A stretch of 64,000 nt of DNA. Origin: Stieleria tagensis (GTDB lineage: Bacteria; Planctomycetota; Planctomycetia; Pirellulales; Pirellulaceae). Where the stretch lies: NCBI RefSeq assembly GCF_024129865.1, contig NZ_JAMYFE010000060.1, positions 62,001 through 126,000 of the forward strand, read 5' to 3'. Every line of letters begins with the position of its first letter. Positions within the stretch are counted from its first letter, which is position 1. The position numbers and the translations under genes were made by a program. Below the pieces are notes generated by a model. It was not told the DNA's origin. It ran no database searches and worked only from the letters and a program-made list of their open reading frames with translations. This document shows, piece by piece, positions 59,901 through 61,555 of this stretch.

Positions 59901-60618
59901 AAACGATCCGATCTCCACCCGCATTGCCGGACGCGGTCAGATTGCTGGTGATCGGGTCGGAATCAATGTCAAAATAATACCCGTATCCCAGACCGTTGCT
60001 GACATCCACCGATTGCAGTGTTGGTGCTCCGCGAAGGACATGCACTCCGTTGGAGTAGGCATCAGTGACATTCACATTGGTCAGCCGTGTTTCGGTCGAA
60101 GGATCGGTCGCATTGTGGTCAATGCGAATTGCTTCGACTTGCCCAGAACCGGTCCCGTTGCCGTCGGTGTCTCCGGCAAAACGAACTTCGACATGCTCGA
60201 GAACACTCCCGGGGCCGCGCAGGTAGAGGGCTTCCCAGTTGCCAGGGAACGGTGCTCCATCGCTACCAGGCGTCAGGTCTTCACCGACGGTGTCATCCAG
60301 CTCACTTGTAAATACGATCGGTTGGCTGGACGTCCCCACTGCATCGATCGATCCCGTCCCAGTGAGCCAACGCCCGGCTTCAAACTTGACGACCGTGCCA
60401 GGCTCGATTGTCAGCTTCGAACCAGCGGGAACCGTCACGTCCCCCGTCACATGAACCGTTCCTGCCCAGGTGTCATCGCCGGTGAGGGTGCCCGAGACTT
60501 CGCGAGCAAGCAGACGTCTCGCTTCCAGTGACTCGAGGTGGCTGCGGTGGGCTGGCGGTTTCCTCTTCTTCCGGCTTTTGATCGAGGGGACTCCGCCACT
60601 TTTTCGCCACTGAAACAT
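29947..60618 (-). CDS. Giant multidomain surface/secreted protein, 10,223 aa
   Basis: A single uninterrupted frame runs from ATG 60618 to 29947. Residue map (approximate): 1-27 basic leader; 28-38 LESLEARRLLA motif typical of planctomycete giant exported proteins; 40-1160 five beta-helix-like modules ending with an NNWWGSAAGP motif; 1170-1365 LamG-like; 1370-2110 five Ig-like repeats; 2115-3885 13 CARDB repeats; 3885-4100 prepeptidase-C-like and IPT/TIG-like; 4790-5030 propeller; 5247-6130 nine putative-Ig repeats; 6320-6600 RHS/YD-like; 6690-6755 dockerin; 6940-7030 Big2-like; 7440-7780 lactonase-like propeller; 7950-8280 alpha/beta-hydrolase-like; 8390-8550 lectin-like; 8750-9080 zinc-protease-like; about 9840-9980 Calx-beta-like; 10130-10206 dockerin. 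The reading is a calcium-stabilised adhesin or matrix protein with enzyme-like modules. No classical signal peptide is visible, so the export route is inferred from the motif. Confidence 0.9.
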   Translation of the reverse strand: MFQWRKSGGVPSIKSRKKRKPPAHRSHLESLEARRLLAREVSGTLTGDDTWAGTVHVTGDVTVPAGSKLTIEPGTVVKFEAGRWLTGTGSIDAVGTSSQPIVFTSELDDTVGEDLTPGSDGAPFPGNWEALYLRGPGSVLEHVEVRFAGDTDGNGTGSGQVEAIRIDHNATDPSTETRLTNVNVTDAYSNGVHVLRGAPTLQSVDVSNGLGYGYYFDIDSDPITSNLTASGNAGGDRIVLQTGNLVENRTWDYGDLPLHWTNGSIYVQSDSEGNPVTLSIAAGTVIKMPKAHSLLVPQGVLHAVGTPSQPIVFTAATDDSIGGDSNGDADATTSYPGYWESIYLDGPNSVLENVEVRYAGDTDGNGTGSGQVASIHLNHANMDPSTATRLKNVRISDGYSTGINVIAGTPILDTVHVEDSLNVPFYFDIDADPSVNGLTGRGNAGGDRIVLQSGTLRVDRDWDYGDLPLHMTSGNYVVDDADGAPATLTIAPGTVLKMPRSYYLFSDSGSINAVGTAAEPIVITAETDDTVGGDSNGDLDATTPYPGYWESIYLDGPGNVLEHVEIRFAGDTDGNGTGGGQVGSVEIRREEANESVRLTSVRISDGYSTGINVRGGTPTLQNVHVEDSLNVPYYFEIDSAPITSGLTGRGNLGGDRIVLQPGTLVEDRTWDYGELPIHFNSGNVIVRDTDGVPATLTIAAGTIIKMPRSYYLWSDTGTINAVGDANHPIIITAETDDTVGGDSNGDRAFTAPYPGYWESLYLDGPDNVLEHVEIRYAGDTDGNGIAGGQTGSIEVRRSETDAHVRLSDVVIKHGYSTGVNVLGGTPTLDHVHVERTLNVPFYFAMAAAPITSELTGKGNLNGDAIYLQPGTLTEDRTWDYGELPIHFNNGDYVVGADGDGNPVTLTITPGTVVKMDQSRYLWSRQGSIHAVGTESQPIFITAHSDDSVGGDSNGDGLSTAPFPGYWESVYLDGPDNEFTHVTIRYAGDTDGNGVAGGYKYAIESTSDVTLTNVNLELSYGGGLHADGGDVIYNGGTLDTTTTADHADGAIWVQQGSLIATDLNIVNTSGAGDVGVFVADAATVNISNSIFIGNSAAVGHLGTDRAAALFQNNWWGSAAGPHDPSAADGFINDNPAGQSVADYVDYGNFLTVPPTHALGPRVTSVQRLAPIQEPLHHRYEAENNAWDDSRTRNGTPIGGTGYEAGRAGGAAFSFDGVDDYVDLGDWAPEGDWTVAAWVNPDIVPSTGTVGLVGSQSLQRDWSISIINGNYVAIYGNAQTLDSGIAASVGVWSHVAATLRDGTLELYVDGVLRNSVANVPAYTPSNGGIRLGSATYNNAGFLAGRLDEVSIIEHGLTGADVVSLRDSGAPLAFHPQDRFLVTLDRPIDATSLGPSDITISGPSTVSAVSVAMVSPYSAVVTLSGQLANAGSYLVSVGPDIWGTGGSLMDQDGDGVGGESPDDIFSTSFLIDKRGPRIVGQTPSDTTGTVLTSMDITFNEAVDPDSLTVQDIQLFDPDSLAALDRYDPTTVIDGFTVAVSKSASSFNSLDGALLVIADESRRLATTLVNEPVINYGTSAGSFGADQTIPVVASDTNYLVLDATAQITIPTAGKWTFAVASDDGYRLDLGGQIAEFSVARGIATDLHVFDFPSAGQYPLRLVMFNVTGGLGFELSAAQGDLDTFDTNVFTLVGQPDGLTVTTNPVRPTAKIQTLSVEPTDETNTTFRISFPPQPLDGEYGLFVAPAGTDLQGNLHDQDNDGVGGEPIDDRYISRITVARDPLKVVSQSPSNAINGALEEFTVTFNVPIDPSSFATTDARVIGPGGEVAVTDIQQIDATTYRVKVDRSTEDGNYQIFIGPDITDPAGIAMDSDGDATVGEIEDRYVGSIQVAGGGPFVTFFTPAGTIGPGIDTAELIFSEPIRLNSFSASDLKLIGPNGPIAITAIEPSGQRSFLLNFAPQISGGQYTIAVGPNIDDFGGLSMDQDRDGDAGEAIQDVFNASFDIDASGLQVQSYTPDFVTKPYAFIDVVFDEAVNPSTFTPQDITLSGPSGPIPISQVVAMDIDKVRVSFGTQTALGIYTFQIGPNITDLSGNPMDQDADGTFGEPVDDVFEGTVTFASPDLEFISAVIPSDASNGDLVTIEWTVQNNGGATAAKPWTDRVVLSTDNVYGNSDDQFLGSVTHNVELGQSESYTASITASIPFSISGDYFVLVRTDYTNKVYEQDESNNVFSSAINIDLADPPADLIVDAISAPGTAFLGDSYDVTWRVRNDGTATTLVDSWTDRVYLSTDNVRGSDIFLGSFTRNGNLDSNASYTTTASPVIPVGIAAGDYFIIVQTDATNRVNEPTAEDNNATVSDFQVNVAQKPLPDLISFGVATAPDASPTSGESLSLSWVTQNDGDAIATAPWVEHVYLSDDVQLSADDILLGELSSSSDLVVAAQSNRSLNISLPDGISGTKYLLVLPDAENMVNEGAGEPTGLASLEIDVTGFPYADLTVSEVVAPELLIGDPVDLTVSWTVENVGAGPGRQSAWTDRVVMSRDDVLGNNDDILLGDFEHFGAVPAGQSYTRTEIIPLAARTSGRFTLFVQTDVDDVVYEMSGDASNMSSTSNNVDVTTKPYSDLFVDSVQVSSGQSPTSGLPLQLNWTVGNRGIATTDRDTWTDYIYISDKENGSNLRLIGSSTHGGAIAVDGSYTRTESFDLPRDLDGLYYVFVRTGGPYEFLYGGNDATGGNQGRSDAVDVLYVPPTANLIVEDGSILLPDAPGGFQDQSNIEISWTVKNDSLDPGGITEGGWTDRVYLIPTNDSRIIELDRFSVAEPLEPGKSVTRTELIKLPKETGQFRLYVQTDVTNRVLEANELDNASFSDPFQINYKPRPDLRVDVTSEYPSLVTAGTTIDVEFTVRNAGTADTPSAGSRWVDRVWLSSSSSSTSGAILLGELRNGSALGFLGTTSGQATEYRSSASFQIPRTAVGNYFIVVTADAKGAVDEYPNEGNNLAAQAIAIDARPVSPPDLVAETIAGPGDTFDDSTITVRYEVSNRGAGVTEPGSWTDQIWLTLGLDGPNSSRGDRYIGSYRHGGVLDVGESYEVETSVKIPKGLTGQYFLTVYADGGRSVYEASFAENTNSDAPNDLEGNNYASTPINVLLTPPSDLRVREVNVATDQPIIGGQKVSLNWIVDNIGTVATDRENWADAVYVSEDNVYDSGDQLVFAIPHTGRLQPGAEYSQDVEFTLPPTARGSHLLVRTNVDPRIALTEDAKFLAEVAAVLKRIETATGKPIGETKIGDLQKFSQSELREILAGPTNQLVEVYEGPFDDNNVGAVNATVVDAVADLTVENVTASASSLSGEPITVSWTVRNSGPYATNEVTKSVKQYVYLSKDPIFDASRATLVGSHVKVLGDVIQPNDSYNDSMIVSSPPGSSGNWYAHVFANVSLYRGKPVLSAYSKSAFPGWAKAFVDQTWEDGHKDDNFASSDKIDIQYAEPNLVISNLSAIPTSPDSGSLMDVTFTVTNSGTRETRVDRWTDRVYLSTDTSTDAYDIELGKLDRNELLGIGESYQVALQVRVPNNIGGEFHVIAQTDATFADRAAALYSLPYPIAEGRTRLRGVSDKVLEFNDEGDNLASVLLDVQFVPAPDLSIDSVDFVSPSIPATNVVEVGDDITFTYTFTNDGGRIPDSQVPFIDRVYLSRDRLLDVSSDLYVKQIKRTDAVGPGQTGTITETARLPRGIVGDYFIIVATDFPATARPDGEVIEIDEDNNITVSATPVLIVQPPPSDLQVIDIAAPSTGNVGDVLSVSWTVENRGDEKAKSRIADAVYLSNDSQWDIGDKLLGRVEPSTVRTLNPGESYSASLDFEVPAVLPDGYRIIVRTDIFDDVVEGENNRNNESASTDEVHITVPLLRLDIPLDDQMAVGVSRLFQLDVLPGQTIKIDLDSANDIGRHELYAAHERLPSSFDFDAAYQGYLSADQTMTIPETLGGRYFVLARGGVRVDIEENNPMARVEYPISMNATRIPFGITNVTPDSGGDDRYVTVTIQGAEFPDQAAVRLVRPTLAEFAPVSVSRIDATKIVAVFDLRDAPHGLYDIQVLHPDGRLAIDPYRFQVESADPLQVNVGVGGPSQIDLGATGGYGFAIQNLANVDAPYTLFEYAFPNAKNRRPDLIPGPAIEFASGLRGDATTVAPLFDSISTFDFSSVTPELNLDGVLTARGVAIDLPNQGVTEVGSAITIYPGLRELLETNPNFLKELSPFELEDLGFDFYVAAAATPMTTAEYLAFQRGEAAKLRDAILGDTSAASSSFEERAHSALMALARDTDSFTSLYLQALVDNGLLRPEDSPPIADGRAENINSFFTVLGGLFGGEAGSGIVDDAATEPFTANENLMGFIDLIREYYGHTPDATGGGDVGLFEDFDQGLASPTSFVTFTLRAGPPPRFETGVIADEIAFNLDDLGNQVGDSTSLVGPTGFGDQNFVPVATPLPYTVETTYDSDTDDAAREIRILVPLDDTLDERSFQVADIKLGRRSIALPPGRPNFVGEFDLTDSDGYVLQVTAGVDANTRVASYLLRAIDGRDGLPPVDSAIGLLQPGEKVTVGFWAAANNVVAAGDDNPLATGDEIQMTARSIIDGGVEVDSQVSFSTLDAFAPTSTVSTTAIGGNQFQVDWSATDDVGGSGVAKYSLLVSNDGGTRYRSVLYRTDETTYTYQASAGQQPLFLIRAIDNAGNVEPVADGVQVPRLIPEINLGNAPMVSVVQPVVIPQAAPQPGTVADRLFEEAAFGIPSRTSTTQPSAFSRVIRPLAAEQFATISGESGAGIGSLAMAVGPDGAVYLSGGPGRNQLYRISPGSGSGEPIEMTGYSVSAPIYELAFDASGQLWASTGGEGLLQLDPGTGAVLDRIGAGISLGIAAIPGETALYVSTTGGISRFDTATRKLIPFSDIRVDSLAVSADGTLYGTAWPTGSEVLRFDFRGRAEKIATLAGGAESIAFGPSGSLLEGTILVGHESGGRITVLDPLSLRTATIASGGTGRVEGIQPISGGRFLTTQGDQIDIFFTVAAPRVIETRIAEGTHRAELIFDVALMTDADDPSGGDNPLNYSLQNNETGELVNIGAVRYDNGARSSVLLFESLPPAEYRLTVSPTVESEQGIPIGGEGFATTFRVFEDVSISTSVSYANTRINRADGTLLFDVIVTNSADFDIAGPINVVFDDLGDSSVIFFDNDFAPAGSNGYQILTDGTVLQAGDSSIAQTITIANPNLLDLTFKTRILATLPPNQLPIFNSTPSLSAAVDAEYEYAAAAADPDGATITYVLANAPSGARVDPATGIVDWVPGREVSEKANFELRAYDARGAHKRQTWIVDVTGANRPPIISPVNDVLATEGDLIEIPISGFDPDGDDLIYFADNLPAGAVFDYVSQVLRWRPEGDDAGVYENVTLIVSDGFVESSVAFEIVVANQNVPPIIFPIPSRTINEGDELTFKLVADDQDGDLVRYRAPNLPPGASLDPSSGMFQWTPGYDQHGDYDLIFFADDGSAVTQATVALTVNNLNGQVEFPAFDVLEIFEGQPLQLRVAAFDPDVPYAAAGASILSNEFFVEYESLRPDLQYQVSGLPNGAQFDAASQLFSWTPDFNASGRYTITFTATDDGDGTGTPTSDTVEVTLSVRDANFNPEIVAIPLQRVAVGETLEIPISANDFEGAPLSLRVQFGDGTQLPSFAQLSDLGDGTGLLSISPLPGDRDDLLVTVFARETTGTAPLESQTQFTLQITSDNEPPVFDPIFDHVVLVGQPLALDLRISDDDQDALTIAALGMPTGAELVDLGVYGQHRLNWTPTASDLGLHTITFTVSDSGSGNAGNILSETRTITLRVRENNARPSLDPIGEQTVLEGDTLRFTGVANDPDGDTVAFSAALVSGGVVKRLPSGAVMDAATGEFHWTPSKTQAGTYNLRVTVTDGAGARSEDVVVNVINSNQTPSFSSLPTLYTREGDQLVFTINAGDPDGEPLLYHYAGPSVTGFAFDPVARTVVWDVDYDSAGIYSLPFVATDPSGATATMNVDVQVFATNRRPTILAPQFRNAQIGQPLEITIGTSDPDGDLVALSAKDLPDGATLGSDNVLRWSAASFQAGVFPIRLTADDGDLTTNHLLTLVASLQPNGPDLRIITTPSFPATPGQAIIVEPIADSDVAIENTSLEIDGHPVTLDELGRATFIAAAPGRFTAKATVVDAEGRTTVVEHSLFVRNPADFDAPLIDVLQLDPREITEPRELIVNISDTGLAEFSIELIPRGGGTAIPIGQGTTSITQSVEIDPGRFANGFYSLSVTASDFGGLTSHVTHEIEINSLSKSDFLHQSITDFTALLDGISIDITRVADPLTTNPQDSNFGSHWAWPLLQPRLSLDDGVHSDDAFSAMTSSARVYLTLPDGERVGFTFTPTIHSVGAIETFTPAWTADPGVTWNLRSYDARLRNAAGGYYVIGSGLPYNPASLGIGSNALTLVSPDGQQHRFIRHGQADRAEFKLSQIVSADTSTSLRVTDSGIVAPNGQRISFRTDESGRLIELTGNSGEHFSYHYDSSGRMSGVVDMVSGQREFYAYDHLSRLKAVSPTDGIGKTFEYAVDGSLLATAEVAPHLGTLRTATVSPFSGTVGQEPHDYAFVITAGELRSSPTGQVLIGLDVSGAEGEILGVPAGTSVSDSAGSIRTYTLEHPGTFIVRVSGSTDDSYTGSIYLVGDVNGDHTVDNTDRMAVQLAVGSSSGDANYQVATDFNRDGVVDDIDVAAMHAAFGTTANQTPIPIVSSISIRPGQTLSIPLADLVEDMEGDVIVPRIATTGSGLHASVEPVSETLRISVGTQFDADSNIDIVFDDGVSRSGNEIWEVTPSTAKLVQLRLEQDRFLIDPGKPTRLEVIATYDDGEEIEIDASQFEFTSSAPDILTVSGNYIQGITDGVSTLTGDASGNIVVAAVLVGVPEDVEDTVSGLLGIDVYPQHVQMPSGESRGLLVSMAGEPIREYGDDENATFISLDTNVATVDSDGQITAVAAGQTEIVVIYRAGLVRVPVSIGALLPSGSLIDENGGIVESSTGGWVAIAPGQLLDDQTVTLQAFDPTALPPEPNGTTVAAAFELNFGTDHFEQPVQIAVPTPTLAPGTTVFFYRAESLTDDDGNVIQAWAQDEFGIVGDDRIARTSSPPSDGVRDSGQFIVTAHDQAMVQVDADLTIIRADVTNFDYGIVTTPVFNGSPLGQSVISPLSEVLYSRELTLFLPPVETQFDIWVRRDGVAERLVSEVYNPAFQTQLEFVLDGDPVLATADGGTPLIESVEIDRSVVDLSGSTRTFIIKGKNFFVPTALVNPSGVELRIIAGGKDTDLDDRDEAVSGIRDIILSGSDFELDYTSTPNTIRFQVPASIPSNSMVLEVASPFLQRLSGKKTVPAKKVSRPFNVDVESAYTFAAAPQAGTIPVFTRSSVDTVELVTEIKPTIPGARPLNTLLSPDRGRLYVSMSNPSAIGVFDAITLSGIDADGDAAVDSDGIGDAIDDLIVFQRGEQIDRMTIDQKNQFLYAGDTFRDAIYVIDIRPSSPTYHQIVHTIQTGYAPHGYRGLAVTADGDSLVIAAPGSPLNKTPLGNGHLIIIDLQENAQLEPTNSEKSLGTLIRPAWTVSHVCVVGPEPYGVTATGNANKVLFTDRAEEGLGYNILERNSVGEWSVRSFQSTLGDRKPVNLELNFRDPLDVENLNDIVLIPGRTDFGFVTGFNAKFENDPVVRAGGNLGVVADPLGLTEQGPHLVAATQQVFASFPDSLTISGDNQTLMVAFQGTKELLAYDIPSILEVVEEGLASGYPLDRQPLEAAAIELFGPNTGLLVTRLSTDPVSAIRGVDAIGSTLTLISPVSAFLDEQLPTFEWSTGVPSGTSRLYVSVFPAGDGLFPDDLGITDLNPYRIVSGVEVVSDQDGIATYTLPATSKLTSGQTYYWGVESVDTNGRRSRRTAPFVSNPKSTTSSDRFNTVTVLTHGFTPDPYGWFTDEALDRVPGAFIDIARLIAQSGGDGVVMVYHRTKGEFISLDGREPIPGRPLVLVSDWVKESSINDSGFSEAAADAELAAIVKLDEKLEGKVFASPMHFIGHSRGTVVNSEIIQRLGWYDLKSSDIHMTTLDAHDVPQPSLDLKTADLLDLIRSFNSTEISPCNAENPTLKSRFACWTTSFLSFLSGTEIARGLANAAATKVGLEWLHYADFRDPLVQVWDTITFADNYFQDLGRLENTVTPNGYSIPAADINLRLHDDQSGDVVPGRAGFTQDDFINNGPGDAGYGGLAGPHSRVWKWYAGTIDVSLQEFEDERIWRRLFDANYERDLTDGVLPVDYNETPWYRALEGSSVVGPTPTLITEGIGTGWFFSDLGGGDDLRRSSNQRVPITYDNTLPDDYGDTTVRDAVPSLFNGDFESGTLWLERYNHKEENFKGTERRFPSYWAIPGWSFHHGDASEPGNIATQHLVIDPDTGNTSVRLSSANSTLRHNRFYAANDTHGIRFLILPETASGSLVVTVEKNGESTTVYTQDLSELETTLGEEIYVPYAMSGAYDSLTFTVSGGSLLLDKVELDRGVLMLDTTGDADDGIILLSPENAESDPSNVEGEQIRPLSISVPGGGQRTLDAVFLSANSFITSFSIGAATYTHIVDNESVRHELNGNKCILIGTADAISFATQRSGVTVAQCAVRTLPVPLNTINGTLTVGIDVTHDGLVNPEVEILDLANAEIFLAEFGAVFGGGSTGPEYEVAHPATIATYDQKSNDLILELLPVRQNEQRTGFIRMAASPAIDTKWIAEMSGGDFTIQSEPKFDFQQYQYRISQKQKSSDPIASRFVFSAKIRGAFTKEIGSIVVTGKTLAPRSIAYDVAQLNSAIDSLRANNNPFVATLDAQLGVTDPAEIRQSTSRIVELAMLAMFEKNFGRTNISISKEPGNSATTNVSYQTGYYVNSSSVEKRGVLGTANIGLTSEFSAKLKTGLEDKHPWEQVHAIAGALVNPSNPVKVYLPALLDAIQERALRNPDKMTTWFDFGYLLSYVVAHESGHAFGLYDGYSKSSLDAVSQDRTGSIATLTPEELSRLSYYGRLDDEGLMAGYPQVLPLESQRLDKYESAVVALSNGASDTELAKAIDSISYIPNISASSENAKSRTGQLSQWYKYSLLLDEKAYGRTTPVVLTTGPLQSLPFSGSNPQAGGSGGPLEGESTSLTPVGPWGLPTLPSTGVVSRQPNLVSGAEGESQELSENARIVSNARFPFRDLTVSPQLGPFLHGLTRTVSIDVGNSADFDYMLGRVGGNSWSPVSAGSLELDVESLDTGRIPFHIAGFETTPTNQGTFSGGARTGVGTGYIEVVDRINFDLFYQLPSGTLVDAEANSFLAGYFPENTQLVARLSGVDKPEQYFEQLHVVDQESGNHYSFLDAPNELGLYPIQADVISLPSNVTLIVMAGDQVFSSPEAISNRQLPSWLTPSDETQINFNESLLQYEIATTVPTNAQFPQSSGGVPALLMELFGESAATYVEAGIRSEIVVPLDISVNPRLVPKQAVLDIKVVGSEIINQVLDLNSSQYTGAVVLDGLSLRPIGGDIDVGPFVFDPISFSSGEFTLAEGATVVPVFGVPVPLTGDVQGKLEASIAGEWSAGIEFKVSDDSVELLKEGTYLNFVGTAQGTARVNVEGGIPVVASLGAGFQMDAQQVVQLNAGFGAVLENGNVTIVDPSLNESWSTFEACATFAVGAKVIFLGSTEKTLGPYSIHPSGHKSVLFGSPPMIDANCGFVKPVVLAPPKIEVAEGSTGQQIEALLSKFLDLDPADAARARVVVESVEEAGRFAQQKAIQGQDFIMEIREFSVPDINNIQQPIVTYDLNHLVLDDDIYEPFSESFKIQVSITNLPAGIEVEPFSVEVVIIDNDSPLDDPIESLAVDELNPSGFLALTTVEPISHSLVSERTTQMSTSSGELNIEPELEFVMNDATTTSMIGLKNEAFAVTSMSADDFVWETIGGIAVGSGVATISEDVGMISGLSQTFVVPNGINTLSFTIGGIAMDVGSSSVGNAAHPPEVFEVALLDEKTTSWLGEISKLPGGDALLSIQADGTVYFADGVTVEGARRNGHVVDLSQPIDVVINLPPESSAEIATLMFDLVGFGEDASQVQVSSILLEASNGWQNPVDRFDVDDNGTMSPLDALVVLNELARASVHHRSTNKLFEITDEVGPPPFYDVNGDGFITPLDALRVINEIAKQQTAEPEAFDEALEALIGEMVEA
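30000..30230 (-). other. C-terminal dockerin of giant protein
   Basis: Two loops, DVDDNGTMSPLDALVVLNELA and DVNGDGFITPLDALRVINEIA, form the planctomycete-type dockerin with the PLDALxVxNE signature, close to the end of the chain. They are followed by a short acidic tail. It probably anchors or matures the protein at the surface in a calcium-dependent way. Confidence 0.85.
33400..34500 (-). other. Metzincin-type zinc protease segment in giant protein
   Basis: The sequence HESGHAFGLYD (His9013, Glu9014, His9017, Asp9023; first His codon at 33580-33582) matches the metzincin pattern HExxHxxGxxH/D, with Asp as third ligand. A candidate Met-turn methionine (Met9064, codon at 33427-33429) lies 41 residues later in DEGLMAGYP. 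The preceding ~250 residues would form the N-terminal subdomain. Confidence 0.7.
35760..36760 (-). other. Alpha/beta-hydrolase-like segment in giant protein
   Basis: Residues about 7955-8285 begin with TVLTHGFTPDPYGWF (oxyanion-hole-type HG) and contain the nucleophile elbow GHSRG with Ser8079 (codon at 36382-36384). A candidate catalytic His8269 (codon at 35812-35814) lies in GPHSRVWKWY. A lipase/esterase-like fold is plausible. The acid residue was not assigned. Confidence 0.65.
40360..41650 (-). other. RHS/YD-like segment followed by internal dockerin (within giant protein)
   Basis: About residues 6323-6600 contain RHS/YD-type strands (FSYHYDSSGRMSGVVD, REFYAYDHLSRLKAVS, KTFEYAVDGSLLAT) together with a double-psi-like LTLPDGERVGFTF segment. 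Residues about 6693-6753 contain two EF-hand-like dockerin loops (DVNGDHTVDNTDRM and DFNRDGVVDDIDVAAM). Dockerins bind calcium and normally dock to cohesins; in planctomycetes they are widespread without cellulosomes. Confidence 0.7.
42230..44880 (-). repeat. Nine putative-Ig (He_PIG-like) repeats (residues ~5247-6130)
   Basis: Nine units of about 95 residues carry the pattern NxxPxI, EGxxLxIxxxAxDPDGDxLxY, LPxGAxxDxxxxxxxWTP, and YxxxxxxxDG. The DPDGD and WTP signatures are diagnostic of putative-Ig/cadherin-like domains, which often bind calcium at the repeat junctions. One unit carries an insertion around YAAAGASILSNEFF. Confidence 0.85.
48970..54290 (-). repeat. Thirteen CARDB repeats (residues ~2115-3885)
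   Basis: Thirteen copies of the CARDB pattern were counted: PDLxV, then WxVxNxG, WTDRVYLSxD, LGxxxxxGxLxxGxSY, GxYFxxVxTD, and a closing VxExxxxNN. Average length is about 136 residues. CARDB (cell adhesion related domain in bacteria) is an Ig-like fold found in surface proteins of bacteria and archaea. Copies are diverged, so this array is older than the beta-helix array. Confidence 0.88.
54290..56500 (-). repeat. Five Ig-like repeats with acidic Asp-rich loops
   Basis: Repeats of about 125-165 residues share the pattern FNExVxPxSF at the start and a loop of the form DQDGDGVGGE, then a D-D-x-F/Y, at the end. Loops are encoded near 56275, 55350, 55010, 54680 and 54325. They resemble Big/SwmB-type Ig domains; the loops have the Asp spacing of calcium-binding EF-like or thrombospondin-3-like loops. 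Calcium binding is inferred. Confidence 0.75.
57150..60500 (-). repeat. Five beta-helix-like tandem modules of ~208 aa (residues ~40-1160)
   Basis: Each module contains a WDYGDLPLHW-like segment, a stretch beginning LTIAPGTVxKM, a PGYWESLYLDGP segment and AGDTDGNGTGxGQ. The WDYG codons recur at 59861, 59228, 58604 and 57980, giving spacings of 633, 624 and 624 nt (211, 208 and 208 codons). The last module ends with NNWWGSAAGPHDP, a motif seen after right-handed beta-helix regions. DNA similarity between neighbouring modules is high by eye, consistent with recent duplication. Confidence 0.85.
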
Positions 60619-60874
60619 GGGGTGCTCGGCAATGGGGTTAAGGGGGCAGTGGTCGCAGCTCCAACGCGTTAGCTAATCGCCAATACCCCGACAGGATTGC
60701 GGCCTGATTGTCTCCCAGAGAATCGCGACAATCAACACTTGTCCACCAACAGAAAGGGGTTTATCGGGACAAAACCCCACTGCCCGCCTGATCGTCGCAC
60801 ATGAAGGAAGATGAATTCCTAGACTGCACGACAGCTATCGAGTCGAGAGTGGCGAAACCGGGCGAGAATCCATC

Positions 60875-61555
60875 ATGAAAGAACAGCTCCAGGCCATCGT
60901 GACCATCATTTCACTCATGAATCCAGGGATTTGCGCGGCGATGTTTGCTCGGGCGATCGCCGGGCAACCTGTCGCGCAGAAGACTGCTGAAGCCACCCGC
61001 GCGGCACTGGCCGTGTTGGTGATCCTGGTGGTTTCCGCGTTGCTGGGGACACGTCTGCTGGACATTTTCGGCGTTTCGCTGAACGCCTTCATGGTGGCCG
61101 GCGGCGGGGTGCTGGCGTGGATGGGCTTCGGCATGCTCAGCCGGGATCCGGCGGCGGCGAAGGAGAAATCGGGCTCGTCACTGACACCCCTGATCCTGTT
61201 TGCGGCCAGTCCGGGAACCATCACAGGCGTGATCACGATCTCTGCCGCCCACACCCGTTTAGGATTTCCGGTCACCGCGCTGATCGCGGTGGCGGTCGCC
61301 ACCACCTGTACCTGGCTGGTGATGCTAGGTGTGTCGCGTTTTGGTGGTCAATCGCGGGGCGACGGGTTTCTGCAGGACACGCTGACTCGATTCATGGGCC
61401 TAATCGTTTTGGCGATGGGGGTTCAGTTTGCCCTGACCGGTTTCCACTCCTTTACGGTTCGCCCGGTTGAACAGGTTGAGAACTCACACCATTCGCAGCC
61501 ATCCACGGTGGGTTCCGAAAAACCAACGGAGTCCCTCACTCACCCTTCACGTTAA
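60875..61555 (+). CDS. MarC-family integral membrane protein
   Basis: The 226-residue protein has six hydrophobic helices and MarC/UPF0056 features: an N-terminal ISLMNPGICAAMFA stretch, AFMVAGGGVLAWMGFGML, a cytosolic linker, then LILFAASPGTITGVITISA and a last helix FMGLIVLAMGVQFALTGF. The family's function is unsettled; the former link to multiple antibiotic resistance is not supported. The C-terminal tail (about 195-226) is polar and extra. Divergent from the giant gene with 256 nt between the starts, so the two may share a regulatory region. Confidence 0.85.
   Translation: MKEQLQAIVTIISLMNPGICAAMFARAIAGQPVAQKTAEATRAALAVLVILVVSALLGTRLLDIFGVSLNAFMVAGGGVLAWMGFGMLSRDPAAAKEKSGSSLTPLILFAASPGTITGVITISAAHTRLGFPVTALIAVAVATTCTWLVMLGVSRFGGQSRGDGFLQDTLTRFMGLIVLAMGVQFALTGFHSFTVRPVEQVENSHHSQPSTVGSEKPTESLTHPSR

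Noticed and set aside
57150-60500. The repeat modules as a CRISPR array
   Set aside because: The unit is over 600 bp, stays in one reading frame and encodes conserved protein motifs; no short direct repeats with unique spacers are present.
59263-60531. Plus-strand frame of 422 codons opposite the start of the giant gene
   Set aside because: Antisense shadow of the beta-helix modules: it repeats with the same period, and its translation is repetitive without any known domain.
29947-60618. Programmed frameshifting or several fused genes in the giant frame
   Set aside because: The frame is continuous from 60618 to 29947 with domain-like sequence throughout, so no recoding needs to be assumed.
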